DNA of 12,648 nucleotides. Origin: AC-37 sp036382905. Its GTDB lineage: Bacteria; Actinomycetota; Thermoleophilia; Solirubrobacterales; Thermoleophilaceae. The stretch lies in contig DASVPL010000149.1 in the NCBI GenBank assembly GCA_036382905.1, positions 1-12,648 of the forward strand, read 5' to 3'. The notes under the pieces were generated by a model that did not search any database, was not told the DNA's origin, and saw only the letters and a program-made list of their open reading frames with translations. This document shows, piece after piece, positions 1 to 4,835 of this stretch (its first letter is position 1; each line of letters opens with the position of its first letter). The position numbers and the translations under genes are program-made.

Positions 1-317
1 TCGATGACCACGCGGCGGCGGCGGCCGCCGGGGCCCGCGGCGTTGGGCGGAGCTGCGCGCGTGGGGCGCTGGGGGCGCGACTGACCGTCGCCCGCCGCGC
101 CGGCCTGGCCGCCGGCCGCGCGGCCGTTCGCGCCGTCGCCCTTCGCGCCGGCGCCGTTCTTCCCGGCGTTCGGATCGAAGGCCCGGGCGATGTCGCCCTC
201 GTCCACGCTCTGGGCGGCCGTCTTCACGTCGAGACCGGCCTTCTGGAGGATCGCGATGACCTCCTTGCTGGAGATCCCTCGCTCCTTGGCTATCTCGTGG
301 ACTCGTCTTTTCGCCAT
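1..317 (-). CDS. infB: Translation initiation factor IF-2, N-terminal part (partial, runs off left edge)
   Basis: The 105 visible codons start at ATG 317 and read MAKRRVHEIAKERGISSKEV, then AILQKAGLDVKTAAQSVDEG. This is the small helical IF2_N domain (about residues 1-52) that begins bacterial IF-2. It is followed by a low-complexity Gly/Ala/Asn linker and an Arg-rich patch (GGRRRR) at the cut edge. The GTPase domain that delivers fMet-tRNA to the 30S subunit lies outside the window. The frame overlaps the 3' end of ylxR by 28 bases. No Shine-Dalgarno sequence is visible before the ATG, so translation is probably coupled to ylxR. Position after nusA and ylxR is the usual bacterial order. The identity is secure; the rest of the gene cannot be judged. 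Confidence 0.95.
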   Translation of the reverse strand, partial: MAKRRVHEIAKERGISSKEVIAILQKAGLDVKTAAQSVDEGDIARAFDPNAGKNGAGAKGDGANGRAAGGQAGAAGDGQSRPQRPTRAAPPNAAGPGGRRRRVVI

Positions 318-559
318 GCGCGCAATAAGTCTAGGGGGTCGTCAGGTGGTGTTACGGGCGCCCTGAACGAGCGGTCGAAGCCCCTCCGGGCAACCGCCGC
401 TCGGGCGCAATCGTCGTCGTGATGCAGGTACGCGCCCCGCCCCGCGCCGTGCGCGGCGGGGTCCGGCTGGATCCGATCGCCGCCGCGGACGAAGCGGGCG
501 AGGTCCCCCTTGGGGGACGATCGCCCGCACCCGACGCAGCGGCGTTCGGGCGCTGCTAA
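290..559 (-). CDS. rnpM: YlxR/RnpM RNA-binding protein; frame intact but no canonical start codon
   Basis: The frame between nusA and infB encodes an 89-residue YlxR-family protein: AAPERRCVGCGRSSPKGDL near the start, then RFVRGGDRIQPDP, GRGAYLHHDDDCARAAV and RRGFDRSFRAP. The R-x-C-V-G-C and G-R-G-A-Y-L motifs are diagnostic. YlxR is a small nucleic-acid-binding protein; the Bacillus homologue RnpM modulates RNase P. There is no ATG, GTG or TTG in frame before the first cysteine, nor further back through most of the nusA tail. The listed 5' end is the TTA at 559-557, which overlaps the nusA TAG. It lies just after a strong GGAGGAGG on the minus strand and gives the usual family N-terminal length. 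Non-canonical initiation, a -1 frameshift from nusA or a sequence error could each explain this. Identity is firm; the start is not. Confidence 0.85.
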   Translation of the reverse strand, partial: LAAPERRCVGCGRSSPKGDLARFVRGGDRIQPDPAAHGAGRGAYLHHDDDCARAAVARRGFDRSFRAPVTPPDDPLDLLRAWRKDESTR

Positions 560-2196
560 CTCGCCTCCTCCGTCGCGGGGGCACCCTCCGGCGTGCCGTC
601 CGCGCCGGCGGTGGGATCGCCCGCGTCGGCGTCGGGGGTCGGCGGCGGAGCCTGGGCCGAGCTCTCCGGGTCGGGCGAGTCCGCCTCGGCGTCGTCGCCC
701 GCGGGGGGCTGCTCCACCGCGCCGCCGGAGCCCGGGTCGGGCTCGGCCGCGGAGGCGGAGCTCTCCGGGTCGGGTGTCTCGGCGACGGGCTCGTCCTCCG
801 CCGGAGGCTGCTCCTCGGCGGGATCCGGAGCGCCCTCGGCGACCGGGGGCGGAGCGGGCTCGCCCTCCGGGGCCTCCTCGGCGGCCGGCTCCGGAGCGGC
901 TTCGCCCGACGGGCCAGCGTCGCCCGCGGCCTCCTCGGCGGCCGGGGCCACCTCGTCGCCCTCCCTGCCCTCAAGCTCCTGGTGGGCCGGGAGGCCGCAG
1001 TAGCGCGAGCCGGGGAGCGAGGCGTTCGGGCAGCGGCGGCCGTTCGACATGATCGCCGCGCAGCGCCCCGCCGTCTCCTCCTCGTCGTAGTCCATGTCAG
1101 CCTCTTCGGCAGCGAACTCGGTCTCCGACCGGATGTCCACCCGCCAGCCCGTCAGGCGGGCGGCCAGGCGGGCGTTCTGCCCCTCCTTGCCGATCGCCAG
1201 CGAGAGCTGGTCGTCGGGCACGACGACGGTGGCCTGCTTCGAGTCGTCGTCCACGAGCACCTCGCGCACGCGCGCGGGTGAGAGCGCCTTGGCGACGAAT
1301 CGCGCGGGCTCCTCGTTGAACGGGATGATGTCGATCTTCTCGCCGCGCAGCTCGGACACGACCATGCGCACGCGCGACCCGCGCGGACCCACGCAGGCAC
1401 CCACCGGATCGACGCCGCTGGCGTGCGAGACGACCGCGATCTTCGAGCGGTAGCCCGGCTCGCGCGCGACGTTCTGCACCTCGACGAGCCCGTCGGCGAT
1501 CTCCGGCACCTCGAGTTCGAACAGCTTCCGGATCAGCTCGGGCGAGCGGCGCGAGACGATGATGCTCGGGCCCTTGGCCTGCGCGGAGACGTCGGTGATG
1601 ACGGCCTTCACGCGCTGGCCGTGGTCGTAGCGCTCGTTGTCCACCTGCTCGGACTTCGGGAGCAGCGCCTCGACCCGCTCGCGCAGCTGCACGAGCGTGT
1701 AGCGCGAGTCGGACTGCTGGACGATGCCGGTGATCAGCTCGCCCACGCGGTCGCGGTACTCCTCGTACATCATGTCGCGCTCGGCCTCGCGGATCCGCTG
1801 GAGGATCACCTGCTTGGCCGTCTGAGCGGCGATGCGGCCGAAGTCGTCGGGCGTGACGTCGTGCTCCTCGATCTGGTCGCGGAACTCCTCGAGCTTCTCG
1901 AGGTCGAGCTCGGGCTCCGGGGGCTCGCGCTGCTCGCCGGTCTCGGGGTCGACGAGCGACTCCTCGAGCTCCACCTCGACCAGCACCTGCTCCTCGATCT
2001 CGGGCGGGATGATCAGCTCGTAGACCTTGAAGTCGGCGGTCTCGCGGTCCATCTCCACGCGCGCGTACTGCGCCGATTCCGGGGTCTTCTTGTACGCGGA
2101 CAGGAGGGCGTCCTCGAGCGCGAGCATCAGGCGCTCGGCGGAGATCCCCTTCTCCCGCTCAAGTACGTGGACCGCCTCGACTATCTCCTTGGACAT
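556..2196 (-). CDS. nusA: Transcription termination/antitermination factor NusA with extended acidic C-terminal tail
   Basis: This 546-residue protein has the NusA domains in order. The RNA-polymerase-binding N-terminal domain covers about 1-150 (MSKEIVEAVHVLEREKGISA) and contains an acidic insert at about 64-110. The S1 domain is at about 152-215, KH1 has VGPRGSRVRMV at 269-280, and KH2 has SLAIGKEGQNARLAARLTGW at 332-351. NusA binds elongating RNA polymerase and nascent RNA to control pausing and termination. Actinobacterial NusA usually ends soon after KH2. Here about 185 more residues follow: a possible zinc-binding cluster C379-x9-C389-x10-C400-x4-H405, then an acidic, Pro/Ala-rich tail with the repeat PDPESSA at 475 and 508. 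The ATG is preceded by GGAGGG with an 8-base spacer, and rimP ends 4 bases upstream. The core is certain; the function of the tail is unknown. Confidence 0.97.
   Translation of the reverse strand: MSKEIVEAVHVLEREKGISAERLMLALEDALLSAYKKTPESAQYARVEMDRETADFKVYELIIPPEIEEQVLVEVELEESLVDPETGEQREPPEPELDLEKLEEFRDQIEEHDVTPDDFGRIAAQTAKQVILQRIREAERDMMYEEYRDRVGELITGIVQQSDSRYTLVQLRERVEALLPKSEQVDNERYDHGQRVKAVITDVSAQAKGPSIIVSRRSPELIRKLFELEVPEIADGLVEVQNVAREPGYRSKIAVVSHASGVDPVGACVGPRGSRVRMVVSELRGEKIDIIPFNEEPARFVAKALSPARVREVLVDDDSKQATVVVPDDQLSLAIGKEGQNARLAARLTGWRVDIRSETEFAAEEADMDYDEEETAGRCAAIMSNGRRCPNASLPGSRYCGLPAHQELEGREGDEVAPAAEEAAGDAGPSGEAAPEPAAEEAPEGEPAPPPVAEGAPDPAEEQPPAEDEPVAETPDPESSASAAEPDPGSGGAVEQPPAGDDAEADSPDPESSAQAPPPTPDADAGDPTAGADGTPEGAPATEEAS
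659..774. repeat. 17-base direct repeat inside the nusA tail (659-675 and 758-774)
   Basis: The sequence GAGCTCTCCGGGTCGGG occurs at 659-675 and again at 758-774, exactly 99 bases (33 codons) apart. It encodes the repeated PDPESSA segment of the NusA acidic tail on the minus strand. In-frame spacing suggests the tail grew partly by tandem duplication of coding sequence. No mobile-element role is implied. Confidence 0.7.
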
Positions 2197-2200
2197 CTCC

Positions 2201-2635
2201 TCATCCCTCCAGCAGGTTGCCGCGCTTGACGTCCTCGTACGGGATCGTGACGACCCCTTCGTCGGCCGCGACCGTGACCTCGTCGTCGGTCGCGCCCACC
2301 AGCTCGCCGGTGAAGCTCCTGCGCCCGTCGTGCTCGCCGCGGGTGCGGACGCGCACCTTCCGGCCGACGAAGCGGCGATAGTGGTCCGGCTTGCTCAGCG
2401 GACGCTCCGGCCCTGGCGACGAGACCTCGAGCGAGTACTCGGTGAGCAGGTCGCGAAGGTGGAGGGTGACGCGCTCGCACAGCGCAAGGCTCACGCCTTC
2501 CGGATGGTCGACGAAGACGCGCACGCGCTCGCCCGCGATGCGCTCCGCTAGGAGCACCTCCACGTCGGGCTCGGCGGTTGCGAGCCGCGTCTCGATCTCG
2601 GTCTGTATGTCTCTCTCCACTCTCGTTTCCGGCAT
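2201..2635 (-). CDS. rimP: Ribosome maturation factor RimP
   Basis: The 144-residue product has the two RimP domains. The N-terminal alpha/beta domain (about 1-80) ends in the family hallmark LEVSSPGPERPL at 69-80. The C-terminal SH3-like barrel follows, with RRFVGRKVRVRT and GELVGATDDEVTV, ending at IPYEDVKRGNLLEG. RimP assists 30S subunit maturation. It is the first gene of the rimP-nusA-ylxR-infB operon, with 4 bases to nusA. The ATG at 2635 has no Shine-Dalgarno sequence directly upstream. Instead a T-tract and a terminator-like hairpin abut it, and the TAA of a short leader ORF overlaps it as TAATG. A GTG at codon 6 is an alternative start but also lacks a good ribosome-binding site. Identity is firm. 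Confidence 0.95.
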   Translation of the reverse strand: MPETRVERDIQTEIETRLATAEPDVEVLLAERIAGERVRVFVDHPEGVSLALCERVTLHLRDLLTEYSLEVSSPGPERPLSKPDHYRRFVGRKVRVRTRGEHDGRRSFTGELVGATDDEVTVAADEGVVTIPYEDVKRGNLLEG

Positions 2636-2676
2636 TAAAAAAGGCGGGCTGCGAAGCCCACCTCCAGGTGCGGCAC
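2635..2676 (-). CDS. Possible 13-codon leader peptide ORF overlapping the rimP start
   Basis: A GTG at 2676-2674 opens the frame VPHLEVGFAARLF followed by TAA at 2637-2635. The last A of TAA is the A of the rimP ATG (TAATG), a classic translational-coupling arrangement. The frame runs through both arms of the terminator-like hairpin and the T-tract, so a ribosome translating it would melt that hairpin. A second in-frame GTG lies at 2661. Neither GTG has a well-spaced Shine-Dalgarno sequence; a GGA lies about 18 bases upstream of the first. There is nothing to compare it with, so this is a hypothesis from geometry only. Confidence 0.35.
   Translation of the reverse strand: MPHLEVGFAARLF
2637..2662 (-). 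terminator. Intrinsic-terminator-like hairpin (attenuator) in the rimP leader
   Basis: On the minus strand GGTGGGCT (2662-2655), loop TCGC (2654-2651) and AGCCCGCC (2650-2643) form an 8-bp stem with one G-T wobble. Six Ts follow at 2642-2637, then A and the rimP ATG. This is the canonical form of a Rho-independent terminator. It points into rimP because the neighbouring upstream gene is divergent. Likely role: attenuation of the rimP-nusA-infB operon, possibly with NusA feedback. A secondary role stopping dtd read-through transcripts is possible. Confidence 0.7.
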
Positions 2677-2686
2677 GCAGGCCGCA
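2669..2686 (-). promoter_or_regulatory. Upstream leader hairpin, with an alternative pairing that competes with the terminator
   Basis: TGCGGC (2686-2681) and GCCGCA (2674-2669) form a 6-bp stem around CTGCGT. The adjoining CACCT (2670-2666) can pair with AGGTG (2663-2659). That pairing shares two bases with this hairpin and four with the 5' arm of the terminator stem. The nested, mutually exclusive pairings resemble an attenuator, though the alternative stem is only 5 bp. Confidence 0.4.
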
Positions 2687-2709
2687 GATGAAAGTCCTAG
2701 CGGCCGCGC

Positions 2710-2715
2710 AGTATA
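2710..2715 (-). promoter_or_regulatory. Candidate -10 box for the rimP-nusA-infB operon
   Basis: TATACT on the minus strand (2715-2710) matches the sigma-70 -10 consensus at five of six bases. It would put the transcript start near 2703, giving a leader of about 70 bases that contains the hairpins. No convincing -35 element is seen at 16-18 bases. The same bases read TATAGC on the plus strand and could serve the divergent gene at 2762, but that is weaker. Confidence 0.4.
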
Positions 2716-2761
2716 GCCACGGACACCGAATCACACGGGGGCGCGCCGGGTTCGTACCGGC

Positions 2762-3577
2762 ATGCGCGTAGGACTCGCCACCGCCATCTTCCTCGCCCTC
2801 GCCGCCGCCGTCATGTGGGCGGTGCCGTCGGGCGCGCACGACTCGCTCGCGCCCCGCGCGGCACACCACCACTGGCTGCCCAACGAGATGTGGAGCCACA
2901 AGCACTGGGTGCCGTACGACGAGTCGCGCCTCTACGCCCTTCTGGGGGTCGACACGCGCGAGCTGTTCGAGTGGCTCGCCGACGACCACCACACGATCGC
3001 CCAGCTCGCGCGCCGCCACGGTGTGGACCCGCGGACGCTCGCCAAGCGGCTGATGGAGCCGCGGCGCGCGTCGCTCAGCGGGGCCGAGTACCGCACGCTG
3101 CTCGACCGCGCCGAGCGCACGATCACTCAGGGGCACCTCGGCCAGCACGTGCTCTTCCACGTCTTTCACGGCTCGCACCTGAACGGGCACGAGACCGGCC
3201 ACATCGAGCAGCTGTTCGGTGTCGACCGAGCGAAGTGGAACCGGCTCCGGCAGCGCGGCTGGAGCCCGCTGCGCATCGCGACGCACCACGGGCGGCCGGC
3301 CGACGCGGTTCGCGAGCACGTGATCCAGTCGCTGCGCGAGGAGTCCGAGCGCGGCGTGCGCGACCACGCCACCACGCCCGAGCAGGGGGAGCGGATGCTC
3401 GCCCGGCAGCTGAGGGTGGTCGATTGCTGGCTGAGCAGCCCGCTCGCCAAGAACGACCCGTACAACCCGTTCGGCGACACGTGGGGCTGGCACGGCCCGC
3501 ACAAGCGCGGCGTGCGCAACGGCGTCAGCAACGCGAAGACCCCGCGCGGCTGCTGGGCGACGCTGCCCGACGCCTGA
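2762..3577 (+). CDS. Secreted His-rich protein with a duplicated helical module, unknown function
   Basis: I do not recognise a named family for this 271-residue protein. Residues 1-25 form a signal peptide (MRVGLATAIFLALAAAVMWA, then VPSGAHD), so it is probably exported. The mature part is unusually rich in His and Trp (HHHW at 35-38, SHKHW at 45-49, FHVFHGSH at 132-139). Two copies of a helical module are visible: LLGVDTRELFEWL then AQLARRHGVDPRTLAKRL (60-97), and LFGVDRAKWNRL then LRIATHHGRPADAVREHVIQ (151-189). Each resembles the 'LG-x-E-L, small-helix, GV' repeats common in secreted actinobacterial proteins. The clustered His might bind metal, which is inference. No strong Shine-Dalgarno sequence precedes the ATG. 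The gene converges on dtd with an 18-base gap. Confidence 0.8.
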   Translation: MRVGLATAIFLALAAAVMWAVPSGAHDSLAPRAAHHHWLPNEMWSHKHWVPYDESRLYALLGVDTRELFEWLADDHHTIAQLARRHGVDPRTLAKRLMEPRRASLSGAEYRTLLDRAERTITQGHLGQHVLFHVFHGSHLNGHETGHIEQLFGVDRAKWNRLRQRGWSPLRIATHHGRPADAVREHVIQSLREESERGVRDHATTPEQGERMLARQLRVVDCWLSSPLAKNDPYNPFGDTWGWHGPHKRGVRNGVSNAKTPRGCWATLPDA

Positions 3578-3595
3578 CTCTGCCGCGATTCGCCC

Positions 3596-4021
3596 TCAGG
3601 GCGTGTCGAGGACGAGGGTCACGGGGCCGTCGTTGACCAGCTCGATCTCCATGTGGGCGCCGAAGGTGCCGCCGGCCGCGCCCAGCGCGGCACGCACGCG
3701 CTCGTAGAGCGGCTCGGCCTCGGAGGGCGGCGCGGCCTCGGCGAAGCTCGGGCGGTTGCCCCTGCGTGCGTCGCCGTAGAGGGTGAAGTTGCTGACGCAG
3801 AGGATCGCGCCGCCCACGTCCCCGATCGAGCGGTTCATCCGCCCCTCGTCGTCCTCGAACACGCGCAGGGCGTGGATCTTGCGGGCTAGCCAGTCGGCGT
3901 CGCCGGGGGTGTCGCCGACGCGCACGCCGAGCAGGACCAGGAGGCCCGCGCCGATCGCCGAGACCCGCTCGCCGTCGACGCTCACCGACGCTTCCGACAC
4001 CCGCTGGACGACCGCTCTCAC
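3596..4021 (-). CDS. dtd: D-aminoacyl-tRNA deacylase (DTD)
   Basis: The 141-residue protein starts MRAVVQRVSEASVSVDGERV and carries the DTD signatures: SNFTLYGD at 77-84, RRGNRPSF at 86-93 and NDGPVT at 130-135, which holds the Gly-cis-Pro active-site motif. DTD hydrolyses D-amino acids from mischarged tRNA, and glycine from tRNA-Ala, in the cytoplasm. Length is typical of the family. The usual Ser-Gln-Phe-Thr motif reads Ser-Asn-Phe-Thr here. The start is GTG at 4021 with AGGG about 6 bases upstream. Only 17 bases separate it from the divergent ATG at 4039, so its promoter must lie inside the neighbouring gene or overlap it. Identity is firm. Confidence 0.93.
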   Translation of the reverse strand: MRAVVQRVSEASVSVDGERVSAIGAGLLVLLGVRVGDTPGDADWLARKIHALRVFEDDEGRMNRSIGDVGGAILCVSNFTLYGDARRGNRPSFAEAAPPSEAEPLYERVRAALGAAGGTFGAHMEIELVNDGPVTLVLDTP

Positions 4022-4038
4022 TCCGTACCCTCTCCTCC

Positions 4039-4467
4039 ATGGCCGCCGTTGACGTCGTCAATGAATACATGGACTCGCTCGAGGGCGAGACGCGCAAGCT
4101 CGCCCACGCCGAGTGGGGCCTCACGCTGAGCGCCGAGAGCGCGGGCGGCTGGCCGTGCGACATCGGGGTGCGGATCGACGACGGGCTGCTCCGCGTGCAG
4201 GCGTATGCACTCGAGGCGCGGGAGGACATCGACCCGGGGGTGCTCCTCCAGTGGAACCGCCAGACGCGTCTCGTGCGGATGGCCTCCACGCGCAGCGGCG
4301 ACATCTGGGTGCTCGCCGACCTGCCCGTGAAGGCGGTCGACGAGCAGCAGGTCGACCGCCTCCTCGGACTGATCGCGGAGGGCGTGCTCGCCGTCCGCGG
4401 CTATGCGCGTGCGCTCACCGAGCCGCCGCCGGCGACAACGTCCGGCTGGCTCAGGGCAGGACCGTGA
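4039..4467 (+). CDS. YbjN-like / type III secretion chaperone-fold protein
   Basis: This 142-residue cytoplasmic protein has no signal peptide or membrane segment. Its pattern fits the YbjN/CesT-like chaperone fold: an N-terminal helix (VVNEYMDSLEGE), a strand pair (DIGVRIDDGLLRVQAYAL), a helix (LLQWNRQTRLVRMAS), a strand (DIWVLADLPV) and a long C-terminal helix from DEQQVDRLLGLIAEGVLAVR. Actinobacterial YbjN-family proteins of this size are common and mostly uncharacterised. The assignment rests on motif style, not a search. No Shine-Dalgarno sequence lies before the ATG, and the 17-base gap to dtd leaves little leader, so it may be translated from a leaderless mRNA. Its 3' end overlaps the convergent PKD gene by 17 bases. 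Confidence 0.8.
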   Translation: MAAVDVVNEYMDSLEGETRKLAHAEWGLTLSAESAGGWPCDIGVRIDDGLLRVQAYALEAREDIDPGVLLQWNRQTRLVRMASTRSGDIWVLADLPVKAVDEQQVDRLLGLIAEGVLAVRGYARALTEPPPATTSGWLRAGP

Positions 4468-4795
4468 CCGTCTTGGCGTCGGTGTCGTCGAGGCACCACT
4501 CGGCGCCGCTGTCCACGGTCAGCGTCGCGTTGTAGCTGCCGCCGCGCGCGTACACGTGGCGCACCTGCTTGCCGGTCGCGCCGCTGCCGTCGCCGAAGTT
4601 CCACGTGTAGGTCTCGATGACGCTCGGGCAGCTGATCTGGAAGGTCAGCGGGATCGAGGCCGAGCCGTCGAAGATCACGGGCTGGCCGGTGACGGCCGGG
4701 TTCGGCGCCACAATCATGTTCGCCTTGAGCGCGCTGGCGGACGCCGGCAGCACGAGCACGGCAGCGGCCGTGGCCGCGAGGACAAGCTTCTTCAC
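4451..4795 (-). CDS. Small secreted PKD-domain protein
   Basis: The 114-residue product begins with a signal peptide (MKKLVLAATAAAVLVLPASA, cleavage probably after SASA). It then consists of a single PKD-type beta-sandwich, recognised by the YTWNFGDGSG motif (63-72) and VRHVYARGGSYNATLTV (78-94). PKD domains are extracellular binding or spacer modules; a single free-standing one has no defined role. Cys56 and Cys101 could form a disulfide. The start is GTG at 4795, chosen because GGGGGG lies about 6 bases upstream and the signal peptide begins there. It follows the large subtilisin/FG-GAP gene by 40 bases on the same strand, so the two are probably co-expressed and may act together at the cell surface. 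Confidence 0.85.
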   Translation of the reverse strand: MKKLVLAATAAAVLVLPASASALKANMIVAPNPAVTGQPVIFDGSASIPLTFQISCPSVIETYTWNFGDGSGATGKQVRHVYARGGSYNATLTVDSGAEWCLDDTDAKTVTVLP

Positions 4796-4835
4796 GAGTT
4801 TCCCCCCTGGTCGAGTGGGGCGCGTATACCCCGCG

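Noticed and set aside
342..974. 210-codon minus-strand frame spanning the nusA end and ylxR
   Set aside because: It is Arg/Pro-rich with no motif and lies out of frame with both NusA and the well-matched YlxR frame.
1423..2229. 268-codon plus-strand frame opposite nusA
   Set aside because: It is a Leu/Asp/Arg-rich antisense shadow of the conserved NusA frame.
2636..3502. N-terminal extension of the rimP frame up to 3502
   Set aside because: It is the antisense shadow of the secreted His-rich gene. RimP homology begins at ATG 2635.
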